Positions 10,897 through 20,950 of a stretch of 64,000 bases of DNA are shown one piece after another. The stretch is from positions 497,081,106 to 497,145,105 of the forward strand of contig NC_133328.1 of the NCBI RefSeq assembly GCF_042186555.1, in the 5' to 3' direction. Below the pieces are notes generated by a model, which was given only the letters and a program-made list of their open reading frames with translations, was not told the DNA's origin and did no database searches. Source of the DNA: Aquarana catesbeiana (Eukaryota > Chordata > Amphibia > Anura > Ranidae). The position numbers and the translations under genes are program-made. The number at the start of each line of letters is the position of its first letter. Within the stretch, counting starts at the first letter, position 1.

Positions 10897-11341
10897 TGCC
10901 GCGTACACACGGTCGGACTTTTCGTCTACAAAAGTCCGACAGCCTGTCTGACAGACTTCCGGCGGACTTTCGGCGGACTTGCAGCAGACTTTCTAACGAA
11001 CGGACTTGCCTACACACGACCACACAAAAGTCCGACGGATTCGTACGTGATGACGTACACCGGACTAAAATAAGGAAGTTCATAGCCAGTAGCCAATAGC
11101 TGCCCTAGCATGGGTTTTTGTCCGTCGGACTAGCACACAGACGAGCGGATTTCGGGTCCGTCGTAGTTACGACGTAAAGATTTGAAGCATGTTTCAAATC
11201 TAAAGTCCGTCGGATTTGAGGCTGAAAAAGTCTGCTGAAAGTCCGGAGAAGCCCACACACGAACGGATTACCAGCCAGCTTTAGTCCGTCGGCGTCCGTT
11301 GGACTTTTGTAGACGAAAAGTCCGACCGTGTGTACGCGGCA
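10897..11341. mobile_element. PIF/Harbinger-like foldback MITE, copy 1
   Basis: The arms begin TGCCGCGTACACACGGTC and are complementary for about 40 bp. The flanks are TTA and TTA. The core includes GTGATGACGTACACCG and CAATAGCTGCC, shared with the copies at 18308, 26145, 40247 and 42028. Length is 445 bp, non-coding; open frames along it reflect the palindrome. Confidence 0.85.
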
Positions 11342-11344
11342 TTA

Positions 11345-12746
11345 GACAGTACAAAACTTTAGGTATACAAAACTCTATGCTGCATGCATCTAAACGCAGT
11401 GTTTTAGACGCCCGTGTTAACGAGCTCTTAAGCAAGCAGCATGTGCAATCAGGCGTGAAATACTGACCTCAATTTCCAGGTCAGTTTATAAATAGCTGCC
11501 TATGAATCTTATTGGCCATCTTTACATATTTTAGAAAACCTTACACGACTTTCCTGAAAGTCACGGAACATTAATGGGAAATGCAGGATAGGCAGGGCTG
11601 GGAAGATTTATGTGATTTTACAGTCTAGCATGCATCCTGCTGGTCAGAAAATCTGTTTAGTAAGCATGCAGAACACCCGAGTAAGTGGCAAAGAGCCGGC
11701 TTTCCTGCCGCAGCCAGCGCTGTACCACATAAGCATGTTATAGCTGAGCTGAGCGGTTAGGCGCGATTAGGTAATTGCCTATATCAGTCTCTGTTACATA
11801 CAGTGACAGCTGAAGCAGAACAATGCGTTTTATCATCTTCCACTGGTAACATTTTCTTTAAGCACAATAGCATGACATAAAAACTTTTAATGGCAGCCTG
11901 TCATTTCTCATTTCTTTAAAAGGAATATTTCCTGGCTGGCCGCGGGGATGCAGGTCGACTTTGTTCAGCACAAAATGCATTGTTCTTCCATTCTGAAGCA
12001 TGTGTTCATACATGCTTGGCAGATGTCTGAGCACAGCGATGCCTTTCTTATTAGTGATGGGTCAGATGTCCTTTCAGTATGCTAATCCCTTTTCTGCCAG
12101 TACTGAGCGGTGCATTGTGAATCTGACTGGCATCAGAATACTACATTCCTGAATTCTTCACTGTCGCTGGTTCAAGGGAAATATTTCACTGCCGGTTTCG
12201 GACTCCAAAAAAAAATGGGCTGAAAAAACAAAAGGTACATTCTGCACTGTAATCCTATTCACTATGGGCAATGGAAAAATAACTGCCAGGGGCACTTTAA
12301 TATTGGAAATATGTGTTGGCTGATTTTGGATTTTACAAGATTGAAATTTAGAAATTCCTTCCAGTCCATAGCATAGAAGTGTTTACTGTGACCGGATCAA
12401 TGAAAGATTACATCTGATTGGCTGTTATGGGTTACCACAGTTTGTACAAAATCTTCATTACTGTTCAGCCTTCCTAAATCAGCCATGTCTAAAATTGGAA
12501 GCGTTTTCTATTGTTCCTAGCGCTTCATCAGATCCAGGCTTTTGTTGCCAAACTTGCAAAAGAAAATGCTAGCTGAAAGCTGATTGATTGCCTTGGAGAA
12601 ACAATGCAGTCAATGGATTGGACAAAAAGGAAACCTAACATTGCCTGTATTTAAAGTACAGCTGCCGCAAGACCATTGTATTGGCTGCTGTGTCTGACCT
12701 CTCCTTTTGCAAGTGTTTCCCAGCTGTGGTGCTAATGCTTTGTCAT
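11345..12746. other. Unique-looking intergenic DNA
   Basis: No terminal inverted repeat, LINE or SINE motif was seen across about 1.4 kb, which is unusual in this window. The most distinctive part is listed separately as a candidate conserved noncoding element. Confidence 0.5.
11560..12180. promoter_or_regulatory. Candidate conserved noncoding element
   Basis: The call rests only on appearance: balanced composition, no repeat signature, no open frame, and transcription-factor-like motifs such as TAATTGCC (near 11771), GTGACAGCTG (near 11803, Meis/TGIF-like) and GGCAGCCTGTCATTTC (near 11892). Vertebrate enhancers often look like this. No alignment was possible. Confidence 0.3.
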
Positions 12747-12988
12747 TTAACCACTTGGCCTCCAGAATATTTACCCCCCCTTCTTGACTAGGTCATTTTT
12801 TGCTATACGGCACTGCGTTACTTTAACTGACAATTGCACAGTCCTGCAACGTTGTACCTAAATGAAATGTATGTCCTTTGTTTCCCACGAATAGAACTTT
12901 CTATTGGTGGTATTTGATCACCACTGTTTTTTGTTTTGTTTTTTGCGATATAAACAAAAGACCGACAACGTTAAAAAAAAAAAAAAAA

Positions 12989-13037
<49 letters not shown>
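12989..13037. repeat. (AT)n microsatellite
   Basis: About 24 AT dinucleotides after an A run; directly visible. Confidence 0.97.
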
Positions 13038-13041
<4 letters not shown>

Positions 13042-13183
13042 CTTTTTTTTTTTTCACTTTCTGCTATATATAAAAATTGTTAGACATTAAATTTCTTCAT
13101 AAATTTAGGTCAGTATGTATTCTGCTACATATTTTTGGTAAAAAAAAATCCCACTAAGTATATTGATTGGTTTGTGCCAAAGT

Positions 13184-13470
13184 TATTTTATTATTATTTA
13201 AGGTACTTGTATAGTACCGTCAATTTACTCAGCGCTTTACATATACATTGTTCATTCACATCAGTCCCTAACCTCAAGGAGCTTACAATCTAAGATCCCT
13301 AACTCACATTCATATACTAGGGCCAATTTAGAAAGAAGCCAATTAACCTACCAGCATGTCTTTGGAGTGTGGGAGGAAACTGGAGTACCCAGAGGAAACC
13401 CATGCAGGCACAGGAAGAACATGCAAACTCCAGGCAGGTGAGAGTGCTATCCACTACACCACTGTTTATA
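13184..13470 (-). mobile_element. V-SINE copy
   Basis: Read on the minus strand it starts with a tRNA-like A-box region (GTGTAGTGGATAGCACT), then the central domain GTTTGCATGTTCTTCC...GGTTTCCTC...CTCCCACACTCC, then a tail with TTAGATTGTAAGCTCC and AAAGCGCTGAG, ending in a TAATAATAA-rich tract. The B box has been lost with a small deletion. The central domain is the hallmark of V-SINEs. It lies inside a TTAA element; removing it joins AAAGTTAT to AGCATCTAC, as in the uninterrupted relative near 3313-3340. Confidence 0.75.
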
Positions 13471-13704
13471 GCATCTACAAATCATGATATATATATATAT
13501 ACTGGAATTTTTATTTACTTCTTTTTATACTAGTAATGGCGGCGATCAGTGACTTATAGCGAGGATTGCGATATTGCGGCGGACGATCTGACACTTTTTT
13601 GATACTTTGTGGGAACCAGCAACACTAATACAGTGTTCAGTGCTAAAAATCTGCTCTGTCACTGTACTAATGACACTGGCTGGGAAGGGGTTAAACACCT
13701 AGGT

Positions 13705-13840
13705 CAGTGATGGTGAACCTTGGCACCCCAGATGTTTTGGAACTACATTTCCCATGATGCTCATGCACTCTGCAGTGTAGTTGAGCATCGTGGGAAATGT
13801 AGTTCCAAAACCTCTGGGGTGTCAAGGTTCGCCATCACTG
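13705..13840. mobile_element. Foldback hAT MITE, copy 1 (8-bp duplication)
   Basis: It starts CAGTGATGGTGAACCTTGG and ends with its near-perfect complement; the two 65-bp arms share GATGTTTTGGAACTACATTT. The flanks ACCTAGGT and ACCTAGGG match at 7 of 8. The central TA fits the nnnTAnnn target of Buster-type hATs. Copy 2 is at 19224-19358. Confidence 0.9.
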
Positions 13841-14094
13841 ACCTAGGGCAATCAAAGGATGTGCTGTTTTTACTAAGGCATTGTTGGTTTTTATTTCCCT
13901 GCATTGCAGGGAAACAAAATCCACCACATTCCTGCTGACAGAACAGATCTCTGCCTTGTTTACATAGGCAGAGCTCTGTTCTGTGTCTCTCCTCGCCGAG
14001 TTGTACCTATGAATATCTTCCTTCTTGGATATCTTCTGTAAACTACCTATTGCCCTGTCCCACATGTAATGAAGATAAAGTCATATAGACATGT

Positions 14095-14235
14095 TTGTAG
14101 TCCAGATCATGAGAGCATCGTAGGGTGACAGCCATGGCTTCCTCCATTGATACAGTGGAGGAGTGACTTGGCCACCTAGGGACAGAAAGTGTGATATTTG
14201 TAGGCTTACCAGGTTAAAAAAATTGTAATAATAAT
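14095..14235. repeat. Dispersed repeat related to 4033-4142
   Basis: It shares CCATGGCT...GATACAG.GGAGGAGTGA...GGACAG.AAGT with the earlier copy. Class unknown. Confidence 0.45.
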
Positions 14236-14374
14236 AAAAAAAAAGCGTGGAAAAAAAGAAAAACAAATTCATCTGCCACACCAAGGTCTAGTGATCTGCA
14301 ATAAATTCGATTTTTGGCTTTGCGTTTAGATACATTTTAAAGCTTTCTGAATCGCTGACCTGAAAAAAGTTTAA

Positions 14375-14551
14375 GAGCACTTTCACACTGAGGCGATTTT
14401 TTTTTTAGCGGTGCTTTTCGGACGCTAGCGGAGCCCTTTTAACCTCCGCTAGCGGCTGAAAAAGGGTTCAAAGCGCCGCTGCAGCGGCACTTTGCCGGCG
14501 CTGCCCATTGCGCTGCCCATTGATTTCAATGGGCAGGGGCGCTTTAGGAGC
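14375..14551. mobile_element. Left part of a MITE related to 39780-40198
   Basis: It starts after TAA with GAGCACTTTCACACTGAGG and contains CGCTAGCGGCTGAAAAAGGG, GCACTTTGCCGGCG and TTGATTTCAATGGGCAGG, all shared with the complete element at 39780-40198. The right arm is missing. Confidence 0.7.
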
Positions 14552-14552
14552 G

Positions 14553-14939
14553 TACTTCTCTGATAACAGTGTTACTTTAAGAACGGTAAAAGCCTCTTAA
14601 CCCAATGCTTCTCTTTACAGACAGAAATACTAATCTTTAAAGGATTTAAATAGTCTGTAAATATTGTTTTTGTAATGGATTTGGCAAACCTGCTATTATA
14701 ACCCATGTGGCTGTTCAAATGAATTGTATAAAATGTGTAGGCAAACAGTCTTTTTAGAATTCAGTTTAAGTGGTTTAAATATTCATTAAAATGCATGCCT
14801 TGAGTATTGTATTGTGTAGCCCATTAAATACTAATGTCATGATTCTCCATTGTATTTGCTTGATATAAATAGTGAAGGTTACATTTAAAAAGATTCCTTT
14901 CTGGTAGTTGCTGTAACAGCTGCTAACCATTCGTTCTAG
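14553..14939. other. Unique AT-rich DNA upstream of a candidate exon
   Basis: No repeat signature was seen. It includes homeobox-like AT motifs (TTTAAATATTCATTAAAATG near 14773) and a strong-looking acceptor CTTCTCTTTACAG ending near 14620, without a convincing frame after it. Confidence 0.4.
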
Positions 14940-15010
14940 GGATTTTTCCTATTATTCCTGTTCGGGCAATAGCTCATTGTCTGCTGACTCTTGGTCACAG
15001 AAGAACAAAA
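14940..15010 (+). CDS. Candidate 71-nt internal exon, unidentified
   Basis: The stretch is bounded by a plausible acceptor (branch-like TGCTAAC at 14921-14927, then CATTCGTTCTAG) and a near-consensus donor, AAA|GTAAGT, at 15008-15016. One frame is open for 23 codons and reads DFSYYSCSGNSSLSADSW and then SQKNK. The serine-rich peptide is not a transposon reading, but I do not recognise it. Starting with the last base of a split codon and ending with the first base of the next, it would join exons outside this window. A 23-codon open frame is expected by chance about one time in three per frame, so the splice sites are the main evidence. It may be a chance pair. Confidence 0.25.
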
Positions 15011-15069
15011 GTAAGTACACTCCTGTGACCCGCAAGAGAAGTATGGCCAAAAAAAAAAAAAATAGTTGG

Positions 15070-15438
15070 CCATACTTCCAGGATAAACCTAACTAATCTT
15101 AAAAATTATAGATCTGTATACTTGCCTTTTTTCTGGCTGCTCCAGTCCGGTCACATAATCTCACTGCAGGGGAAAGAGCGCCTACAATGACTGGTAATAC
15201 CTGGAAGCCGGACATCACCCAGACGCTTACTATGGCCCATCTCTCTTCAGCACTCCCTCTTCTCCCCTGTAGCTGCCACTGGCTGGCACAGGGGAGCTGG
15301 ATCACATGACCGGAGTGGCCTGAGAATAGGTAAGTATATACATCTTTCCTATATAGGTTATTCAGCATAGGTGTTAGGTGGGGGGACTCGGGGAGGGAGC
15401 ATTTTTAGAATTAGGCAGGTTTATCCTGGAATTTTACT
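15070..15438. mobile_element. Donor-bearing short TTAA MITE, diverged copy
   Basis: The left arm TTCCAGGATAAACCTAACT pairs with the reverse complement of the right arm, TTCCAGGATAAACCTGCC. The right flank is TTAA (15439-15442). Like its relatives it holds outward-facing donor-like sites: GGTAAGTAT on the plus strand near 15330 and AGGCAAGTATA on the minus strand near 15120. Confidence 0.55.
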
Positions 15439-15442
15439 TTAA

Positions 15443-16320
15443 GCTGGTCATACACTGTTTACATTTTGTCTGGTTCTTTATGAACCAGCTAAAATTTTTG
15501 CTTTGTGGGTTGCCCTCTCCCGCCTGACTTTTGAAAAACTTGAGTTGAAAAATCAAAGGAGTCGGACAGAAAATTGTCAGCCAAATTATGGCTGCATCCA
15601 GTAGGAGCAGCACGAAGGAGCATTTTTTTTTTTTTTTTTTTACATTTTTTATTTAAGACAGGACAACATCACATACATCAAACATCAATCATGTAAGCAG
15701 CAGGAAGAGCATGTTACGATTCTCATAGGTAATACAGATTATGGAATCGAGTGATACAAAAACCACTATAGGTGGTCATAGATGTCCTAAAGTGTAACTT
15801 CAGGTAGATGAAAACATATTCTAGGTAGAGCGATGCTACCCTACTGTTTAACCAGAAGCAAAAAGAACTTAATTGGGGAGGGTTCCCCAGAATAACAGGA
15901 GGAGTAAATGAGGGGATAAAGGGGAAAGATAGGTCTATAATGAGAGTGCGGCTTGCCTTTCGGGGGTAGGTGGCTCGTCAATGTAGGAAATGAAAGAGAT
16001 AGAAAAGAGGGGGGGGGGGGGGGGGCGGAGGATATCGGAAGGGCAGAAGGTGAAAGACTAAAGGGAAAAAAAGGTATATTGTGAAGGAGATGGAATTCAT
16101 AACCTAGTCCCCTCTACAGGTAGGTGTGTATGTGGCCCAGGATACCATGCTACTGAGTCCCCGTCACATCTCCGTCATGTAAGATGGGAAAAAAAAAAAG
16201 GGAGAAGGGTTAGATTAACCCAGGTCAGAAGCCGCAGATGTGTCCATCAGTTCTGTATAGCATGGAGGAACATGTTAGATATCCTGTTATTTGGCTGGCA
16301 AAAAACTATGTATGGCCGGC
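15443..16320. mobile_element. MITE with GCTGG(T/C)CATACA ends, split by a retroelement tail
   Basis: The left end GCTGGTCATACACTG follows TAA. The right end is the complement, TGTATGGCCGGC. The middle, from the T run at 15624, is a separate insertion. The left TAA overlaps the TTAA of the previous element. Confidence 0.55.
15622..16265 (-). mobile_element. Retroelement 3-prime end inserted in the MITE (L1-like?)
   Basis: An insert starts with an 18-nt T run, the complement of a poly(A) tail, then CATTTTTTATTTAAGACAGG and purine-rich DNA with a G run at about 16012-16025. Similar flanks GAAGGAGCAT (15614-15623) and GGAGGAACAT (near 16264-16273) match at 8 of 10. No protein motif remains, so the class is a guess. 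Confidence 0.35.
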
Positions 16321-17936
16321 CTTGGGAAAGGTAAATTCTTGAATAGACAGCACATTGTATACACAGTTATAGAATATCAAACCAAATCCACACAGAATAC
16401 ACCTGGACGCCTCTATGGATCAGCTTACCTCCAGGAAGGAATGAGTGTATATTATGAGGCCCTCATAGAAAGCTTTTTTGCTTTGTGGGATTTGACACAT
16501 GCATGTCCCTGTTGTCTGTCAGCCCTCATGTTGGTCATTTCACTTGTAAACATTTGTCTGTACTATGGTAGTTTAACATCCGCCTTTTTTTGTGATATGT
16601 CCGTTGCTACTAAACCTGCTGTGTTCGTTCTAATGGGTATTCTGCTTTGTCAAGGACAATGAAATGCTCAGCTGTATTCTGTTACAGAATAATAGAATTG
16701 GTTATTCCGTCTGCTTGCTTTAAACTAGAAAAGTTATGGCATTGCTATCAGTAGACTGTTGTTACTGGTTAGTTAAATGTGATGTTTAAGGCTAGTGAGA
16801 ACAGCTGAGACCTACTGAAAAGTCATGACGTAAATCCGCGCTTCAGACTACTCGTGGAATGTAAGCTAAAATCAGAAGCTGCATTTTTTTGAAAAGCGGG
16901 AAAAATAACACCTTCTAAAACTTTCCAGTTCATGACACCTCCGTTGTGGAATCGAGTTTGGTATTTTTCTGCCTTTTGGAATGGCAAGTCTCATATCTAA
17001 AAAGTGAATCTTGTTGTAAAAATGTTGGATTTATGAGTTGTACAAGTGAAGAAGTGATGATGGGCTTTCTAGGGAAGGCCACACACAGCTTGGTGGAGAA
17101 AGGTCTGCAGGTTGCTATAGTATTGTGCCTCTGAAATGAATAAATACAAAAGCTGCTTAAGGCCAGAAGAGACACACTATATACTGTACCAGATGGAGAT
17201 AAGTTGGGTTCAATTTGCTGAGAGTTCAGCAAATCCTGTTTGAAATGTGGCAAACCTTAGCAACAAATCTCATTGAAATCTATGGTACTTGTATATTGTT
17301 AGTAAGTTTGGGGCCTAGAGCGAATTGGCAAACTACTGTAGAAAAATTGGCAAATTGGGCACTGCCATGGGCAAGATGTGTACCAATGTGAAAAACAATT
17401 AAATATTGTAGAGCATGCAGCTTCAAAGACACCATTGAAAATGCACAAAACTTTTTATTAACCTGCTCAGAGAATGCCTTAAAGCTTTACAAGTTGGTAC
17501 AGAACAGCGCAACTTTCTCAACGGCCACATAAAACCTGCCTGTGAAATAGATTTTTTTTCTTTTACACTCATCTTGGCTTATATACAGCAGCACTCCAAT
17601 CTCATACAATGCTGGATGAAAACATTTTTTATTTTTTTTTTTTTTTTCAGGAAGTTTTGGTAGCAAAACATTTTTTAAATCAATAGGTGATCGGTCTACC
17701 TTAACAGGCAGATAGAAAATGCCCATTAGTTTGCTGTGGCTATCCTTTATCGTGCTTATGCAAAACTCTCCTACTGCTAGCCAATTTATGTCAAACTCTC
17801 ACGAACAATTAAGAGACCAACAATGATTCAGATGTTTAAAACTGGCCAGCAGTAGGACATTTTTTAATGCACAAGAGTTGTCCGTAATGTACTAGTGAGA
17901 CAAAGTACAGGCAGATGTTTTTACTACATGAATTAA
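16321..17936. other. Unique-looking intergenic DNA
   Basis: No repeat ends were recognised. A T run lies at about 17632-17648. The part around 16480-16740 (CATGCATGTCCCTGTTG, GACAATGAAATGCTCAGCTG) looks unique and could be conserved, but nothing in the sequence proves it. Confidence 0.4.
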
Positions 17937-18304
17937 GGGCCAGTTTATACTGGTTTAGCACAGGAACCAATGGGTTTTAAACCCACCCATTCTTATACAG
18001 TGCGTATTGACAAGCCATTCATTTGAGCACCAAGCCACTCAACTAAACCACTATGGCACCAGTCCACTTAAAAAGTAGTGCTTGCGTTACTTTTAAAAAC
18101 ACACTGCTCCAAATTGCATGGTGCTGCAGTACCATCCAGTTTAGTGGCCGCAAACTCAGTGTGTTTGCAATCTGCATTTGGGGTGCCATTAACAGTACAT
18201 TGGGTACCCACAGGCAGATCAAAAAGGCAGTACATTCAAATGCAGTGCAGGAAATGCGCACGGAATCCACCTTTCCCGTACTGTGTTCTAGTATGAACTA
18301 GTCC
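17937..18304. mobile_element. MITE with GGGCCAGTTTATACTGG ends
   Basis: The left end GGGCCAGTTTATACTGG pairs with GGACTAGTTCATACTAG (reverse complement of the right end). TAA lies on both sides (17934-17936, 18305-18307), as for PIF/Harbinger. A homologous partial copy with TTTGGGGTGCCA and TTCTGGTGTGAAGTGGCCC lies at 27413-27640. Confidence 0.75.
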
Positions 18305-18307
18305 TAA

Positions 18308-18741
18308 TGCCCCGTACACACGGTCGGACTTTGTTCGGACATTCCAACAACAAAATCCTAGGATTTTTTCCGACGGATGTTGGCTCAAACTTGTCTTGCA
18401 TACACACGGTCACACAAAGTTGTCGGAAAATCCGATCATTCTGAACGCGGTGACGTAAAACACATACATCGGGACTATAAATGGGGCAGTGGCCAATAGC
18501 TTTCATCTCTTTATTTATTCTGAGCATGCGTGGCACTTTGTCCATCAGATTTGTGTACACACGATCGGAATTTCCGACAACGGATTTTGTTGTCGGAAAA
18601 TTTTATAGCAAGCTCTCAAACTTTGTGTGTCGGAAAATCCGATGGAAAATGTGTGATGGAGCCCACACACGGTCGGAATTTCCGACAACAAGGTCCTATC
18701 ACACATTTTCCGTCGGAAAATCCGACCGTGTGTACGGGGCA
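18308..18741. mobile_element. PIF/Harbinger-like foldback MITE, copy 2
   Basis: The ends TGCCCCGTACACACGGTC are complementary and flanked by TAA on both sides. The left TAA is the same triplet that closes the preceding MITE. The interior shares GACGTAAAACAC and CCAATAGCTTTC with the copy at 42028. Confidence 0.9.
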
Positions 18742-19223
18742 TAAGAGAGATGACACAACAAAGCAGGGAAGGAGTCTAGAAGAGCTTTTCTCTGCTCGGT
18801 GGTGGTGGTGGTCCTGCAATGCAGCAATGTGCATCCTGCAGTGGGTGTGGCCCTAAAGGACCCCTCTACGTGGCTGAACTTGGGCCAGACCAACCCCCAT
18901 CCCTCCTTCCCTTTAGGTACACCACTGCATTTAGATATTCAAGCCTAAATCCAGTGGCATAACTAGAACCTTCAGGGCCCCAATGCAAGAAACCATGAAG
19001 GGCCCCCCTGACCCCCAGATAGGGCCCTTTCCTCTGAGCCCAGTGGCGGCCCGGTCGCAAGTGGGTGGCTGCATATAAAGGAACCGATTTTCTCCATTTC
19101 CCCCCGCTTCTCCTCCTCTCCCTCCCGCAGGCATTCAGCAGCTGCAGGAGGAAAATGGAAAGATTGGTTCCTCTATGCCAGTGTTTCTCAATCTTTTTTC
19201 AGTCTTGACGTATACCCCTAGGT

Positions 19224-19358
19224 CAGGGGTGGTGAACCTTGGCACCCAGATGTTTTGGAACTACATTTCCCATGATGCTCATGCACTCTGCAGTGTAGTT
19301 GAGCATCATGGCAAATGTAGTTCCAAAACATCTGGGGTGCCAAGGTTCCCCATCACTG
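19224..19358. mobile_element. Foldback hAT MITE, copy 2 (perfect 8-bp duplication)
   Basis: Near-identical to the copy at 13705-13840, with the same palindromic arms around a CTGCAG centre. CCCTAGGT flanks both ends exactly (19216-19223, 19359-19366). Confidence 0.93.
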
Positions 19359-19497
19359 CCCTAGGTGAATTGGGCTGCACTGCAACCACTCTGCAACTGT
19401 GTGCATTGCATGCAGTTGCAGCATAGTGATGATGGATTTAAGGTGTTAAAACACGCGGTCAGGAGGCATCATATTGCCTCTTTACCAGCTGTCAAAT

Positions 19498-19858
19498 GCC
19501 TCTGAAAAGCGATCCATGCTCAATCAGCAACAGCAACAGCATTTTCTTTTTCTGGTACTATGAACAAGCAAGGAAAAAAAAAATCAGTTCTGGTTGTACA
19601 CATATAGGGGGTCAGGATTAAACCCACATACATAAAATGTGCATACATGTAAACACACGCATATATATATATAAACAAACACATACATACATGCACACAC
19701 ATATAAACACACATACATACATGCTGAGATCGCTTTTCAGAGGAACAACATTTTTTTGCTGGTACTATGAACAAGCAAGTAAAAAGTCAGTTCTGATTGT
19801 ACACATATAGGGGGGTCAGGATTAAACGTGCATACATAAAATGTGCATACATACATGT
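19498..19858. repeat. Local direct duplication with an inverted segment
   Basis: About 100 bp beginning CTGGTACTATGAACAAGCAA occurs at 19551 and again at about 19759, both continuing to TACACATATAGGGGG and AAAATGTGCATACAT. CCTCTGAAAAGCGATC at 19498 appears inverted as GATCGCTTTTCAGAGG near 19728. Confidence 0.85.
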
Positions 19859-19860
19859 AA

Positions 19861-19948
<88 letters not shown>
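19858..19948. repeat. (CA)n(TA)n microsatellite at a LINE tail
   Basis: CA repeats pass into about 38 TA units and then TTATTATTATTATA, which is the tail of the minus-strand LINE that follows. Confidence 0.95.
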
Positions 19949-19950
<2 letters not shown>

Positions 19951-20340
19951 TATTATTATACAGGATTTATATAGCGCCCCAACAGTTTACGCAGCGCTTT
20001 ACAACATTAGGGAGGACAGTACAAGTACAATACAATTCAATACAGAAGGAATCGGAGAGCCCTGCTCATTAGAGCTTACAATCTAGGAGGGAGGGTCAAG
20101 TTATACAAAAGGGTAATAGCTGTGGGGGATGAGCTAATGGAGAAAATATTGCAGTTGTTAGATGGAGGCAGAATAGGCTTCTCTGAAGAGGAAAGTTTTC
20201 AGGGATCGCCTAAAAGTGGATAAATTTGGAGACAGTCTGACAGATTGGGGTAGGGAATTCCAGAGGATGGGCGAGGCTCGGGAGAATTCCTGGAGGTGGA
20301 TATGGGAGGAGGTGATGAGGGAGCTAGAGAACAGGAGGTC

Positions 20341-20550
20341 CTAGGAGGAACGGAGAGGGCGATTAGGTTGGTATTTTGAGACTAGGCTAGTGATGTAGCT
20401 GGGGGCAGAGTTGTGGATGGCTTTGTAACTTATTGTAAGTATTTTGAATTTAATTTGTTGGGCGAGTGGCAGCCAATGGAGGGATTGGCAGAGAGGGGTA
20501 GCAGACACTGAGCGGTTTATAAGGTGGATCAGTCTGGCATCAGCATTCAT
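20341..20550 (-). pseudogene. LINE ORF2 C-terminal fragment
   Basis: It reads ARLIHLINRS..., then SLHWLPLAQQIKFKILTISY and KAIHNSAPSYITSL, ending PLRSS. The LHWLP..QRI.FKI and AP.Y..L motifs are typical of the C-terminus of L2/CR1 LINEs. About 175 bp separate it from the upstream fragment, and the expected intervening residues are damaged. Confidence 0.8.
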
Positions 20551-20725
20551 GATGGACTGAAGGGGGGGATAGTCTATTTAAAGGTAAGCCGATGAGGAGG
20601 GAGTTGCAGTAGTCGAGGCGAGAGATAACCAGGGAGTGAATCAGGAGCTTTGTGGTTTCATTGGTTAGAAAGGGACGTAGTTTGCAGATGTTGTGGAGGT
20701 TGAGGCAGCAAGCTTTGGAAGGTGA

Positions 20726-20950
20726 TTAGATGTAGGGCCGAAAGGAGAGTTCAGAATCTAGGATAACGCCTAGTACCCTGACATGTGGGGAGGGGTGGAT
20801 GGTTGTGCCGTTGCTCTTGACAGACAAGTCAGGGGAAGAGGCACGTGGGGGAGGAAATATTATAAGCTCGGTTTTGGACAAGTTGAGTTTGAGGAAGTGG
20901 TGTGACATCCATACAGATATGTCAGTTAGTAAGTTAGTGATGGGTGACTG
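20726..20950 (-). pseudogene. LINE reverse-transcriptase fragment (L2/CR1-like)
   Basis: The frame reads WMSHHFLKLNLSKTELIIFP, then NGTTIHPSPHVRVLGVILDS and LSFRPYI. This is the stretch just after the catalytic FADD box in L2/CR1-type reverse transcriptases (KLN..KTE..., VR.LGVILD..LSF). The catalytic box itself is not present. It is followed downstream by a break before the next homologous frame. Confidence 0.8.

Larger units (their letters stand above)
12751..14060. mobile_element. Long TTAA-family element, interrupted twice
   Basis: The left end is TTAA (12747-12750) followed by CCACTTGGCC. The interior matches the 2762-3366 copy in opposite orientation: GTATATTGATTGGTTTGTGCC, TAGCATCTAC, GGCGGCGATCAGTG and GGGGTTAA. 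A V-SINE sits at about 13184-13470 and a hAT MITE at 13705-13840. The interrupted joins make sense when the inserts are removed. The right end near 14060 is not fixed. Confidence 0.6.
19946..20950 (-). mobile_element. L2/CR1-like LINE, 5-prime truncated
   Basis: The minus strand carries the distal reverse-transcriptase region, a short C-terminal region and a 3-prime UTR ending AAAGCGCTGCGTAAACTG, GCGCTATATAAATCC and a TAATAATAATAA tail. The same 3-prime tail recurs on the plus strand at 59600-59745. No target duplication was seen. Confidence 0.8.

Noticed and set aside
13200..13470. tRNA-like A box at the start of the SINE taken as a tRNA gene
   Set aside because: There is no B box or cloverleaf; the context is a V-SINE.
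13851..14065. Possible exon after TTCCCTGCATTGCAG
   Set aside because: The stretch belongs to the distal part of a TTAA-family repeat and the acceptor-like sequence is part of a small palindrome.
16291..16662. 123-residue open frame starting MAGKKLCMAG
   Set aside because: It begins inside a MITE end and continues into unrelated DNA; no domain, signal or splice context is convincing.
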